The notes: a model not told the origin generated them from the letters alone. Counted from the first letter of the stretch, positions 9,279 to 18,266 are shown. The stretch: DNA of 64,000 nucleotides from Psychroflexus montanilacus (GCF_020164535.1 NZ_JAIQZC010000004.1:310001-374000); one strand, 5' to 3'. Translations and numbers: made by a program.

Positions 9279-9336
9279 CCACGGTTGAAACCATGAGCTA
9301 TACGCCATTTGTATTGTTGGAATGGTTTTAACCATT
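9279..9336. repeat. REP-like sequence and hairpin at the 3' side of the transposase
   Basis: A REP half (CCACGGTTGAAACCATGAGC at 9279-9298) is followed by a small hairpin at 9321-9336, AATGGTT-TT-AACCATT. The same REP motif recurs at 9865 and an inverted relative of the hairpin at 9824-9841, so the transposase pseudogene is bracketed by matching elements. This is the arrangement known for REP-associated tyrosine transposases. Confidence 0.65.
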
Positions 9337-9342
9337 TTCCCA

Positions 9343-9789
9343 CTATGATTGATTTTTATCAGAGTCAAACCCATAGAGTTTTAAAAACGCTTCATATTCC
9401 TGTAGAAAATTTTTCTTTTGATGGTGTTTCTTTTGATTTTTAATGTAGTTATAAGTTGTATTCAAAACAGATTCTGAAACCGAATAAGCTGCATAACCTG
9501 TTTGCCAAGCAAATTTTTCTGAAATTAACTCATTTTTATTGATCCAATGTGAGCTACTCCCCTTAATTTGTTTAATAATTTCTGAAATTGATTTTTAGGA
9601 ATTCAATAAAAATAAGGCATGAATGTGGTCTGGCATCCCATTGGTGATTCTAACCGGGCAGCCATTTTCTCGAAGTTGATTTGAAATAAATTGATGTACT
9701 TGCTTTTCAATAGAATAAGATATTAATGGTATTCTCATTTTTGTGGCCCAAATGGCGTGAATCCATATTTTATTAAAGGAATGTGGCAT
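9343..9789 (-). pseudogene. REP-associated (IS200/Y1-type) transposase, one in-frame stop
   Basis: From ATG at 9787-9789 the frame encodes 64 residues with the HUH motif in NGMPDHIHALFLLNS, then a TAA at 9595-9597. Reading through it, the same frame continues KSISEIIKQIKGSSSHWINK, EKFAWQTGYAAYSVSES, then the tyrosine region TYNYIKNQKKHH, and ends FLKLYGFDSDKNQS at a TAG at 9343-9345. The total of 148 residues is the usual Y1 transposase size. The expected codon at the stop is probably CAA (Q), so one base change inactivated it. REP-like palindromes lie on both sides. Confidence 0.85.
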
Positions 9790-9823
9790 TGGGATAGGTT
9801 TATATTATTCCACTAATTTAAGC

Positions 9824-9841
9824 AAACCATTAAAATGGTTT
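9824..9841. repeat. Small hairpin on the 5' side of the transposase
   Basis: AAACCATT-AA-AATGGTTT forms a perfect 8-bp stem with a 2-base loop. It is an inverted relative of the hairpin at 9321-9336 on the other side of the transposase pseudogene. Confidence 0.6.
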
Positions 9842-9861
9842 CTAATATGCACTGTTTTTAT

Positions 9862-9888
9862 GGACCACGGTTGAAACCGTAGGTTATG
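9862..9888. repeat. REP-like imperfect palindrome
   Basis: The core ACGGTT-G-AAACCGT is palindromic and repeats the REP motif at 9279. It lies 70 bases upstream of the transposase start and 20 bases before the large perfect palindrome. Confidence 0.65.
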
Positions 9889-9908
9889 TGTTTTAAAATT
9901 CATAATAT

Positions 9909-9950
9909 CATTTTCATAGCCCACGATTTAAATCGTGGGCTATGAAAATG
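9909..9950. repeat. 42-bp perfect palindrome, REP family
   Basis: Bases 9909-9929 are the exact reverse complement of 9930-9950, with no loop. The arm contains CATAGCCCACGATTT, related to the CCACGGTTGAAACC REP units nearby. It sits between two transposase copies and would extrude readily as a hairpin. It is presumably a substrate of the REP-associated transposase. Confidence 0.85.
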
Positions 9951-9980
9951 AATTAAAAAATTGAAATGGTTTTAAGCATT

Positions 9981-10072
9981 TTATATATCCTTGCTTTTTG
10001 AAAGGTCAAATCCATAGAGGTTTAAAAACTCTTGATATTCTTGATTGAAATTTTTCTTTTGGACTAGCTTGG
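9981..10072 (-). pseudogene. 3'-end remnant of a second REP-associated transposase
   Basis: Reading leftwards, the frame gives VQKKNFNQEYQEFLNLYGFD and then LSKSKDI before TAA at 9981-9983. This aligns with the C-terminus of the neighbouring pseudogene (QKKNFLQEYEAFLKLYGFDSD). Nothing upstream of about 10072 resembles the rest of the gene, so only about 30 codons remain. It shows that at least two copies of the element were here in tandem. Confidence 0.75.
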
Positions 10073-10082
10073 TTTTTTTCTC

Positions 10083-10466
10083 TTAAGCTGAATCAACCAT
10101 TGCTTTATTGGCCAGATGCTTTTTCAACTGTAATGCCTTTAAATTTTTCTTTAAGTTCTCCAGTTTAAACCCATAAACAATTGATACTGTTATTGTCATA
10201 ATTACAAATCCAAAGATAACCGCTTCATGGTATTCCATTCGATCAATTAAAGGTACTCGGCCTCTTCTTCCTGGAAGGAAAGGGAAAAGAAAAGGAAGTA
10301 TTAATGCCACTCCAATGTAGTAAGGAATTCTCTTTTTTAGCTTGGAGATGTCTGCTAAACACTGGTCGTATTCGATAACCGCCCGTTGATGTCGTTTCTT
10401 AGGTGTCAAATGTGTGTTCTTAGTTGATTCTATAATTTTAGAATTTAAAGTTGTATTCAAATACAA
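10083..10466 (-). CDS. Hypothetical two-helix membrane protein
   Basis: 127 residues. A basic N-terminal region (THLTPKKRHQRAVIEYDQ) leads to a first hydrophobic segment at about 47-65 (PYYIGVALILPFLFPFLP), a short charged loop GRRGRVPLIDRMEYHE, a second hydrophobic segment at about 83-98, and a basic coiled C-terminus (LENLKKNLKALQLKKHL). It probably spans the inner membrane twice with both ends in the cytoplasm. No family recognised. It abuts the transposase remnant, so its 3' end may have been changed by that insertion. Confidence 0.55.
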   Translation of the reverse strand: MYLNTTLNSKIIESTKNTHLTPKKRHQRAVIEYDQCLADISKLKKRIPYYIGVALILPFLFPFLPGRRGRVPLIDRMEYHEAVIFGFVIMTITVSIVYGFKLENLKKNLKALQLKKHLANKAMVDSA

Positions 10467-10577
10467 AAGTCGCTTTCTTTTAATGTTTTAGGTTTTTAAA
10501 TGAAAAGAGCCCTATAGTTAAGCCTTTAAAGGCTGTTATGCTTAGTTAGTATTAAATTCTAATTTATTATCTCCTAT

Positions 10578-11180
10578 TTAATCAGCATTTCTTTTAGCCT
10601 GATCGTTTAAAGATAAATAATGAATAGAAAGTATGAGTTGAATGTTCGGATCGTCAAGATCGAACGATTTTTTATCATTTAGCACTTCCGAAAACTGAAT
10701 GTCTATAGCGTAAAAATCTCCTGATGCCCGAATCCTTTCTGCATATTTAGCAATTCTTGGGTTGGATTTACCCAGATCATTCAAATATTGTTGGTATCTA
10801 CCCATTGCAACGGAACATATTTCATCTCCTTTTAATTCGCTTGGATAGTATGTAGTTTCACAAAATCTCCATATCGCATCAAAAGTTGAATTGGAAATTT
10901 TCCCATATAATTTCTTTTGTTCCTCAAAATCAATGTTTTTCCAGAATGCATTTCCAGTTGCCATCAAGTAATCGTGTGGTGTCCATTCATAACATGTTTT
11001 AAAATCTGAATCCATATGAAGACACATTTCATCTTTAAAGAATCTAACTATCAATTTGAGATCTTCTATTTCCTTTTTTGTGAAATTGTTCTTTAATTCA
11101 ACAGCCGAATACTGTGATTTACAAGAATAAAAACCCTGAAACAATAGAATAACTAGAATGAGAGAAAATGTTTTTTTCAT
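10578..11180 (-). CDS. Hypothetical lipoprotein
   Basis: 200 residues from the ATG at 11178-11180; an upstream in-frame ATG at 11198 would add MYLLIY, but MKKTFSLILVILLFQGFYSC is a proper lipoprotein signal with the lipobox cysteine at residue 20. The mature part is hydrophilic and helical with several aromatic residues and no motif I know. It lies just downstream of the 192-residue gene at 11207 on the same strand (gap 26 bases), so the two may be co-transcribed. Confidence 0.65.
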   Translation of the reverse strand: MKKTFSLILVILLFQGFYSCKSQYSAVELKNNFTKKEIEDLKLIVRFFKDEMCLHMDSDFKTCYEWTPHDYLMATGNAFWKNIDFEEQKKLYGKISNSTFDAIWRFCETTYYPSELKGDEICSVAMGRYQQYLNDLGKSNPRIAKYAERIRASGDFYAIDIQFSEVLNDKKSFDLDDPNIQLILSIHYLSLNDQAKRNAD

Positions 11181-11206
11181 ATAAATCAATAAATACAATT
11201 TTACAG

Positions 11207-11785
11207 TTAAGCGTTTGAGTTTAGTTTAAGTTTTTTCAGTTTTACCACCTGTTCAAAGATTTGAAAGTGATGCTGCTCTGTTCTTAAGTCAATTCGGAAA
11301 TCACCGTTTAGGTTTTCTATGTTATAGATCTCACCGGATAGAAAAAGAGGATTTAATAGGCTCATCAACTCCTCTAAACCATCAATTTTACTCATGTCAT
11401 GATCTATCACATATCTATCCGAAACGTTCAGTATTGTACGTGAATTAGAAAAGTTGAGAAGAAAGAAATCCAATTTGTTTCGTTTCCTAATTTTAAAATT
11501 AGACTTGAATAGATTTCTGGTTTGCCATACAGCTGAGGTCAATACATTTTGGTATTTGGACGAAAGAAACAAATTACCAGAGGTAAAGGTGGCTTTTTTA
11601 TAGCTTAGCGTCCAAACACTCGGTTTTGATATTTTGCCGATTATTGCATACGACCAAGCATTATAACTTCCTTTGACCTTCCCCTTTCTTTTGAGTACAA
11701 ACTCTTCAAGTTGATCACAAAATTCTTTATTCCGGACGAAATAAGGGGAATTCTTTTCATTTGGTGATGCATTGTGATCAATCAT
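11207..11785 (-). CDS. Hypothetical cytoplasmic protein
   Basis: 192 residues, no signal peptide and no membrane segment. It begins MIDHNASPNEKNSPYFVRN and contains alternating basic and aromatic beta-like stretches (YAIIGKISKPSVWTLSYKKA, then FFLLNFSNSRTILNVSDRYV). I do not recognise the family. It is followed closely by a lipoprotein gene. Low-complexity codon use is not evident and the frame is clean, so I treat it as real. Confidence 0.55.
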   Translation of the reverse strand: MIDHNASPNEKNSPYFVRNKEFCDQLEEFVLKRKGKVKGSYNAWSYAIIGKISKPSVWTLSYKKATFTSGNLFLSSKYQNVLTSAVWQTRNLFKSNFKIRKRNKLDFFLLNFSNSRTILNVSDRYVIDHDMSKIDGLEELMSLLNPLFLSGEIYNIENLNGDFRIDLRTEQHHFQIFEQVVKLKKLKLNSNA

Positions 11786-11958
11786 TAGTTATTACAAAAG
11801 GTTTGAAATTATAGGTCTAAGCTAGCTTAATTCGGTAAAACAGGAAGCTAGAATTTATAGTTTAGTAGATTAGCCTCAGCTTTTATTCTTGAGTCCTTTA
11901 TAAAATCAGATGAAAGCAACGCATAAACCTAACTATCCAAAAACGCTCCATTATAAAT

Positions 11959-12068
11959 TAGTTATCCCGAAAATAAGCTTCTTTCTGAAACCCCATCTTT
12001 TTTAAAATTGCGCGAGAATTTTGATTTTCAGGATTGATGGTGGTTTTGGTGCCTTTCCTGATCCCCAT
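11959..12068 (-). pseudogene. C-terminal remnant of a GNAT acetyltransferase, frameshifted
   Basis: Reading leftwards from 12068, one frame gives MGIRKGTKTTINPENQNSRA then ILK; after a run of five A residues the match continues one frame over as KKMGFQKEAYFRDN and a TAA at 11959-11961. Together they form the well-known acetyltransferase ending NPEN-xx-SRAILKKMGFQ. A sixth A would restore the frame. Nothing upstream resembles the remaining domain, so it is a fragment. Confidence 0.6.
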
Positions 12069-12356
12069 ACAGCATCACCCGTTCATCAGAACGCATCACC
12101 TAGACCTCTTAAGCGTCAGTCAAGCTTAACTGCCCTAGAACTAATCTCTGACTTTCTAATTCTGGGAATTCCTCAACCTATAGGTCATTGAGCATAGGTG
12201 TTGTGGCTTGTTAAATTAAGATGCAACATATATAAGGGTTTAAATCGCTATTTGTGGGTGTTAGGGACGCCTACCTGCCAACTTATCAATTTTTTCTTTT
12301 CTGGCTTCTATGATTAAAGTTCTTCGGGTAAACTTGTTATTAACGAATAACCGATG
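12069..12356. other. Gap with no gene recognised
   Basis: Between the GNAT remnant and the OLD-type gene I see no coding frame, RNA gene or strong hairpin. Short proline- and threonine-coding scraps appear but have no family likeness. The stretch together with the remnant suggests decaying accessory DNA. Confidence 0.5.
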
Positions 12357-14117
12357 TTAACCACAGGTATCTACTATCTCTTTCAAAAATAATTTGACTC
12401 TAGGATTTTCATTGCTGGGTCCTGTTAAATCTTTTTTATCTATCAATTCGCAAATTGTTTTAGATAAAAACAATTTCATATTTAAGGAATTAAAATTTAT
12501 TTCTGGTTTGTCTTCATTGTTTTGGCGGCACAATTCTGTTGCTAAATCTAAAATTGGCTTTTTATTATATGCTGGTAAAGTTCGCTTTCTTCTATCTCCT
12601 TTTTTAATTTGAGAATACTTCTTCTTACGTAGGAACTTGTTGACAGCATCGAAGAAAAGATTTGGATATATAAAATCTTCTAACTCTATATCATTGAATT
12701 GCTCACCATCAAATCTATCAATGTATTTACAATTTAACTCTATGAATTCATAAATCTTATTATTTAGTTGATTAAATTTTGCTCTCCCAGCTCCGTCACG
12801 ATCAAAAACAGCAATGATTTTTGGTTTATATTCGAGTTCTGTACAAAAATCATTAAGGAATTGAAGAAATCCTGGATATTTATCTACACCGCCACCTACT
12901 AGGATATTAGGTATTGATAATTTAAACTTTTTCATTAATGAAATAAATAAATCCTTGTCTTCTTGTCCTTCAACCAAAATATTGAAAGGCATAACTTCCC
13001 AGCTATCATTTTTACCTATCCCAAAGTTTTTTTTGATTCTTTGAGCTTGCTCAAAATTTGATCCTTTAAAAATTAGAGTATTCAATTTGTAAAATAGAAA
13101 TCCCTTTTTTCTTGTATACTCTTTCAATTCTTTTGTGCCCTCGAACAAGAAGGTATTCTCTAGATCATTAACATCAATAAAGAAATGTGAATGTGTAGTT
13201 ATTATTATCTGACTTGATTCTGATTCTGATATTAATTTTGAATACAGACTTTTCTGTAAACCAGCCTGAAGAAAGGCTTCTGGTTCATCTATTGCCCAAA
13301 TAATATCTTTTTTCGTTCTTGAATTTACGTATTGAATTAACGATAAAAGTATAGTTCGTTGAATACCACTTCCTTTAGTTTCAAGTTTTCTTTCATTAGT
13401 ATCAAAAAGGGTAAATTCTATTATTTTAGAGATTGCTTCTCTTAAAAACAGATATTCTGGAAATCTAATTTGCAGTTTCCAATCATTAGAATCAATTGAC
13501 TCAACATCTTTTAGTAAACTTTGAAAAATTTTAGTTAACTCTCTTTCAATTTTACCTACAGACTTTTTCGATAATTCAATGAATTCGTCAAGTTTAGCTA
13601 GAGATTCTTTTTGGTTTTTGCCTCTTCTTTTATCTAGGCCTAATGGTAAAATTTCATCATTTACAATTTCTGAAACTAGTTTTGGGATGTTTACATTACT
13701 TGCTTCTACAAAGAAGAACTTAAAGCTTCTCTTTAGAAAATCCCGAATTTCTTTTTCACTTAGAGATTCTTTATTTCTTGTTCCTTTAAATCTAACTTCT
13801 TTAATCCCTTTTTGTTCAGTGAAATTTTCTGTGATTGTATAAGTATTATCAGTACCTATTTCGTCGAATTTTGCTTTTAATGTAATAACATATCCTTGAC
13901 CACGAGAACCTTCTACAATATGATGAGGAATATCTTCATCAGGATCAAAATTTTCAATATCAGGATTAAAAAATAGGTTTAAGGCTCTAAGAAAGTTAGT
14001 TTTTCCAACGTTATTCGAACCACAAATAGTTATCAAATTACTTTCATTACATGTCAATTTTATATTTGATATTGAACGATAGTTTTTAATTGAAAATTCC
14101 GATAATTTATGTTTCAT
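12357..14117 (-). CDS. OLD-family protein: AAA/SMC-type ATPase fused to TOPRIM nuclease
   Basis: 586 residues. The N-terminus is an SMC-like ATPase: SIKNYRSISNIKL, Walker A GSNNVGKT at residues 33-40, a signature-like KGSGIQRTILLSLIQ, and Walker B DIIWAIDEPEAF followed by IITTHSHFFIDV. The C-terminal half is a TOPRIM domain with the acidic motif NILVEGQEDKDLF and the DxD motif IIAVFDRDGAGR. This is the architecture of OLD nucleases, including phage P2 Old and the GajA subunit of Gabija. No UvrD-like GajB is present. A 344-residue gene lies 147 bases upstream on the same strand and may be its partner. The likely role is DNA defence, inferred from family and context. Confidence 0.85.
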   Translation of the reverse strand: MKHKLSEFSIKNYRSISNIKLTCNESNLITICGSNNVGKTNFLRALNLFFNPDIENFDPDEDIPHHIVEGSRGQGYVITLKAKFDEIGTDNTYTITENFTEQKGIKEVRFKGTRNKESLSEKEIRDFLKRSFKFFFVEASNVNIPKLVSEIVNDEILPLGLDKRRGKNQKESLAKLDEFIELSKKSVGKIERELTKIFQSLLKDVESIDSNDWKLQIRFPEYLFLREAISKIIEFTLFDTNERKLETKGSGIQRTILLSLIQYVNSRTKKDIIWAIDEPEAFLQAGLQKSLYSKLISESESSQIIITTHSHFFIDVNDLENTFLFEGTKELKEYTRKKGFLFYKLNTLIFKGSNFEQAQRIKKNFGIGKNDSWEVMPFNILVEGQEDKDLFISLMKKFKLSIPNILVGGGVDKYPGFLQFLNDFCTELEYKPKIIAVFDRDGAGRAKFNQLNNKIYEFIELNCKYIDRFDGEQFNDIELEDFIYPNLFFDAVNKFLRKKKYSQIKKGDRRKRTLPAYNKKPILDLATELCRQNNEDKPEINFNSLNMKLFLSKTICELIDKKDLTGPSNENPRVKLFLKEIVDTCG

Positions 14118-14264
14118 AGATAATCATGGCTAAAGTGTTTTTATATAGTTTGTTGCGTGTTTCAGTAATAAAATAAGTAAATACAAATCGAATAGAAAAT
14201 CCTCAAGGAATCTTGTAACTAGGAGTATACTAAAAATACATTTTACAAGTTTTTGTAGGTAATT

Positions 14265-15299
14265 CTATAGATCTATTTCTCTGTATACGGCTAATGGATT
14301 TACAGTAATTCTTGGAAAACTAGAATATCTAACAAATTGCTCGAAACCTTCAAATCCACGAAAAACTCCTCTAAAAGCTCGTTCAAAAACTATAGATTCT
14401 TCTTCTTTTTCCAAGTCTTTTTTTAAAGGGTCAAATAATTCTTCTTGCTTTTCTGGGAATGATGTTATCATTCCAAAAATTGTCATTTTTAGATTTGGTC
14501 TAGAACCATAACTAAAAGTAATGTTTTCAATATCAGTTTCTACAAAATGTTCTCTTTTTAAGTTCGATAATATTTCAAAACTTGGTAGGTTTTCATATGG
14601 ATAAAATCTAAAATTTATTCTGTCTGGTAAAAAAGTGTCTATGAACAATTGAATTCCATTTACTAAATATTCAGGAATTTTCCCTGTATCGTTATATTCA
14701 TCTAATAATTTTTCTAAATCATCCTCTAACTTATTAAGTCTGATTTTTTCTTTTGTTTTTATATTTCTATCGTTTTGACTATTTATAAGTTTTCGTTGCT
14801 TTTTTAAATCTTGAATAAGAATATCGTATTGTTCCTTTTCATCTGAATCTGCAATACTACATTCTTGTATGAATTGTGATATCGAATTAAATCTTTTAGC
14901 GATTTTTTTAAGTCTATCGTAATCTTCTATATTCACCCATCCTGTTGCTTTTATAAATGATTTAGATTTTAATATTTCGTGTAGTTTGTCAGAATCTAAT
15001 TCTATTTCATCTATTTTGTCAAGGTCTATATAGGATTTTGAATTATAAATATTTTCTTGCAACTTATCTAATAAGTTATGATGAGGAATTCTTGTTATAG
15101 ATTTACTTTCTTTATCATTTGCACTAGCACCAATTTTAGCTTGAAGTATTTTGACATCAATACCTAAACTTGAATTAATTTCTCCACCTTCTTCAATGTT
15201 ATCAGTTGATTGAGTTATTATTCCTTCGTCCATTTGACTGTAAAGTGAAATGGACTTTTGTGTATCAAAATATAATAAATCTTTAATGGTTTTCTTCAT
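14265..15299 (-). CDS. Putative partner of the OLD nuclease, DUF6414-like
   Basis: 344 residues, no signal peptide. It opens KDLLYFDTQKSISLYSQMDE and has glycine/serine-rich EEGGEINSSLGIDV, a coiled region near 160-200, and a beta-rich C-terminus (NLKMTIFGMITSFPEK). The opening FDTQKSISLYSQ pattern reminds me of DUF6414 proteins; this is recalled and unverified. It is transcribed toward the OLD-type gene with a 147-base gap that could hold a second promoter. Both genes are AT-rich with short poly-T runs, unlike the rnr gene next door, consistent with horizontal gain. Confidence 0.55.
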   Translation of the reverse strand: MKKTIKDLLYFDTQKSISLYSQMDEGIITQSTDNIEEGGEINSSLGIDVKILQAKIGASANDKESKSITRIPHHNLLDKLQENIYNSKSYIDLDKIDEIELDSDKLHEILKSKSFIKATGWVNIEDYDRLKKIAKRFNSISQFIQECSIADSDEKEQYDILIQDLKKQRKLINSQNDRNIKTKEKIRLNKLEDDLEKLLDEYNDTGKIPEYLVNGIQLFIDTFLPDRINFRFYPYENLPSFEILSNLKREHFVETDIENITFSYGSRPNLKMTIFGMITSFPEKQEELFDPLKKDLEKEEESIVFERAFRGVFRGFEGFEQFVRYSSFPRITVNPLAVYREIDL

Positions 15300-15613
15300 T
15301 TTCTTAAATTACCTATTACTCGTTATACCAGCCTAAAAATACATGTTTATTTAAAAGAGTTAGGGTAAAACCCATGTTTTTATCTTATAAATTCAGTGCA
15401 TACGCTCATCATCAAGCCAGTACTTCCCCTTCAGACCTCATCCTTACCCAGCTGGAGCTTGAGGTTAGTAGTGAACATTAAGCAATGTATCGAAAAGCTT
15501 TGAAGCAAACTAGGGTAAAATCTGAATAAATAGATCCTGAAATAAACCTGCCTGCGTTCCTTGGAAGGCAGGTTCAGGGTGACAAAACCAGCTTTTATTC
15601 TTTACAAAACCAA
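15300..15613. other. Intergenic region with one stem-loop
   Basis: No coding frame is convincing here. A stem AACCTGCCT at 15545-15553 pairs with AGGCAGGTT at 15566-15574; outside it TCCTGAA and TTCAGG extend the structure imperfectly. It looks like a dispersed intergenic repeat rather than a terminator because no T-run follows. Confidence 0.5.
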
Positions 15614-15659
15614 AAAAAGGCGATTTAATGAAGCTCTAAACTCATTAAATCGCCTTTTT
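15614..15659. terminator. Rho-independent terminator after rnr
   Basis: An 18-bp perfect stem (15614-15631 with 15642-15659) and a 10-base loop, flanked by A-runs and T-runs on both sides, so it can work in both directions. It lies 37 bases past the rnr stop. Confidence 0.85.
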
Positions 15660-15695
15660 GTCATTGCGGATCGTTTAAAATCCTATTTAATTGAT

Positions 15696-17918
15696 TTATT
15701 CTTTTTCAATCGCGACTTCTTCTACCGAGCCCAGCAGTTCAAAATCGATGGTGCGTTTCACTAAATCGGCTTTTTTAACGCGTACATAGACTTCATCACC
15801 AAGCTGGTACATCTTCTTGGTTCGGCGGCCAATGATGGCGTAGTGCTCTTCGTTGAAGTCGTAATGATCGTCGGAGATGTCTTTGAGACGGGTCATGCCT
15901 TCGCATTTGTTCTCGATGATTTCGATAAAAATACCAAAATCGGTCACTCCAGAAATCACGCCTTTAAATTCGGTTTCTGCTTGGTCCTGAATGTATTTGA
16001 CCTGCATGTACTTGATGGAATCCCGCTCGGCGTTGGTCGCCAGTTTTTCCATTTCGCTGGAATGCTTGCATTTGTCTTCATATTCGGTTTCACTGGCGCT
16101 TTGTTCGTTGTCCAGATAGCGTTGCAACAAGCGATGGGCCATCACATCGGGATAACGTCGTATCGGCGAGGTAAAGTGCGAATAATAGTCGAAGGCCAAA
16201 CCGTAATGGCCAATATTTTGGGTGGAATAATAGGCCTTGCTCATGGTACGAATGGTCAAGGTATCCACCAGATTTTGTTCTTTTTTGCCTTTGACGTCTT
16301 CCAAAAGACTGTTTAAGGCGCTGGCGATGTTCTTTTTGTTTTGGATGTTGATGCTGTAACCAAATTTGGAAATCACCGTATTCAACGCTTCCAGGCGATC
16401 GTCCTTAGGCTCGTCGTGGCAACGGTAGACAAAGGTCTTGGGCGGCTTGCGTTTGCCGATAAATTCTGACACTTTTCTATTGGCCAGCAGCATGAATTCT
16501 TCAATCAGCTTGTTCGCATCCTGACTGGTTTTCACGTAAACCCCCTGTGGATTGTTATCGGCATCCAGGTGAAATTTCACCTCCACTTTATCAAAAGATA
16601 TCGCACCTTGCTGCATGCGTTTTTGGCGCATGGTTTTGGCAAGCCTATTCAAAGTAACGAGAGCGTCTACAATGTCTGGCTGGACCTCATAGTCCTTTTT
16701 GGTTAAGGAAACGTCTGCGGGGATATGCTTGTCTTCAGAATCGATGATGTACTGTGCTTCTTCGTAGGCAAAACGCGCATCGGAATACGTGACCGTACGT
16801 CCAAACCATTCGCTTTTCACTTCTCCTTTTGGAGTCAGTTCAAACAAAGCTGAAAAGGTATATTTTTCTTCATTGGGTCTTAACGAGCAAGCGCCGTTGG
16901 AAAGTACTTCTGGCAACATAGGCACCACACGATCTACCAGATAAATGGAAGTTGCTCTATTGTAGGCTTCATCATCTAGAATGGTTCCAGGCTGAAGGTA
17001 ATGCGCTACATCGGCAATGTGAATCCCAATTTCAAAATTGCCATTGTCCATTTTTTTGAAGCTCAAGGCATCGTCAAAATCTTTAGCATCGGCTGGATCT
17101 ATCGTAAAGGTCAAGGTATCTCGGAGATCCCGTCGTTTTTTGATTTCTGCGGGATGGATTTTAGTATCGATGCCGTTGGCAAATTCTTCTACTTCTGGAG
17201 GAAATTGCTCTGGCAAGCCGTAGCCCGCTAAAATAGCGTGCATTTCGGTATTGTGTTCTCCAGGAACACCCAGAACTTCGGTGATTTCTCCTTTAGGTGA
17301 ATCGTCTTTGTCTTTCCATTGCAGAATGCGAACTTTCACTAAAAGCCCATCTTCGGCATCGTGCATTTTGTCGTTAGGCACAAAAATATCGGTGTACATT
17401 TTGGAATTGGCCACCACGACAAAGCCAAACTTTTCCTGTTTGTGCAAAACACCTACAAAATCGGTTTTAGCTCTGGTCAAAATGGAAACCACTTCGCCTT
17501 CAGATTTCGATTTCTCGCGTTTTTTGAACACGTAGACTTTTACTTCGTCGCCATCCAGGGCGTGATTCAGGTTTTTGTTGGAGATATAAATATCCTGTTC
17601 CATATCTTCTACAACCACATAGGCATCGCCTCTAGAGGTCATGTCGATGATGCCTGTATGGAAATCTTCCAGGCCGTCAAACTGAAATTTCTTGTCTTCT
17701 ACATTCTTCAGCTGGCCTTTAGCCGTTAACTGTCCTAAGAGACGAATGACTTTATTTCTGGTTTTGGTATCTTCAATTTTAAGTTTTTCTAGAATAATTT
17801 TAAAGTCAAAACTCTTTTCGGGCTGACTTTTAAAGATATCCAGAATTTTTTTTGATAATCCTCCATCCCGGTCGGGTGAAGCTTGGAAAGGCTTTTTGCC
17901 TTTTTTCTTTTTACTCAT
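15696..17918 (-). CDS. rnr: Ribonuclease R
   Basis: 740 residues, full family length. Order of domains: a basic start (MSKKKKGKKPFQ), an N-terminal winged-helix and cold-shock region with FHTGIIDMTSRGDAYV, the RNB catalytic domain with FTIDPADAKDFDDALSF (the metal-binding aspartates) near residue 275 and HYGLAFDYYSHFTSPIRRYPD read in pieces further on, and a C-terminal S1 domain (FKGVISGVTDFGIFIEI). It is a processive 3'-5' exoribonuclease for structured RNA, acting in mRNA and rRNA turnover. It is transcribed away from the probable origin at 18.8-19.3 kb and ends at a strong terminator. Confidence 0.95.
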   Translation of the reverse strand: MSKKKKGKKPFQASPDRDGGLSKKILDIFKSQPEKSFDFKIILEKLKIEDTKTRNKVIRLLGQLTAKGQLKNVEDKKFQFDGLEDFHTGIIDMTSRGDAYVVVEDMEQDIYISNKNLNHALDGDEVKVYVFKKREKSKSEGEVVSILTRAKTDFVGVLHKQEKFGFVVVANSKMYTDIFVPNDKMHDAEDGLLVKVRILQWKDKDDSPKGEITEVLGVPGEHNTEMHAILAGYGLPEQFPPEVEEFANGIDTKIHPAEIKKRRDLRDTLTFTIDPADAKDFDDALSFKKMDNGNFEIGIHIADVAHYLQPGTILDDEAYNRATSIYLVDRVVPMLPEVLSNGACSLRPNEEKYTFSALFELTPKGEVKSEWFGRTVTYSDARFAYEEAQYIIDSEDKHIPADVSLTKKDYEVQPDIVDALVTLNRLAKTMRQKRMQQGAISFDKVEVKFHLDADNNPQGVYVKTSQDANKLIEEFMLLANRKVSEFIGKRKPPKTFVYRCHDEPKDDRLEALNTVISKFGYSINIQNKKNIASALNSLLEDVKGKKEQNLVDTLTIRTMSKAYYSTQNIGHYGLAFDYYSHFTSPIRRYPDVMAHRLLQRYLDNEQSASETEYEDKCKHSSEMEKLATNAERDSIKYMQVKYIQDQAETEFKGVISGVTDFGIFIEIIENKCEGMTRLKDISDDHYDFNEEHYAIIGRRTKKMYQLGDEVYVRVKKADLVKRTIDFELLGSVEEVAIEKE

Positions 17919-18107
17919 AAGTAGTTTAAATAATCTTTGCTAAAAGTAAGATAATATAATTGGATGACGAAGTTGCTACACTAAATCTTTGTTAAGTCCT
18001 TGATTTGATGTAGTTAACAATTACATGATGTTAAACTTTCAATTATTTAGCATTAAAAACCAAATTTTTGTTAATTATTTTATAAATTTGCTTAACAACC
18101 ATTTATT

Positions 18108-18266
18108 ATGTCAAAAACTACCAAAATATATATTGTCTTTATACTCATCTTTTTGGTAGGATTCTTGGCGATTTACCTTTACATCCGTTTTTTCCTCAAT
18201 CAGCAACTCACTACTGTTGAATCCGAAGTAGAAAAGCCTTTAAGCGCTTTATTAGCTTTGCTTTAA
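18108..18266 (+). CDS. 52-residue single-helix membrane protein
   Basis: A short frame from ATG 18108 to TAA 18264-18266. After MSKTTKIY it has one long hydrophobic helix (IVFILIFLVGFLAIYLYI), then a polar tail TTVESEVEKPLSALLALL. A TAAATTTG -7 box at 18083-18090 lies just upstream. Its likely tail faces the periplasm or cytoplasm; function unknown. The promoter-like box and clean frame support a real small gene, but it could still be chance. Confidence 0.5.
   Translation: MSKTTKIYIVFILIFLVGFLAIYLYIRFFLNQQLTTVESEVEKPLSALLALL

Noticed and set aside
9345-9789. Possibility that the transposase stop is programmed readthrough or frameshift
   Set aside because: No stem-loop or slippery run is at the stop; a simple base change is a better explanation.
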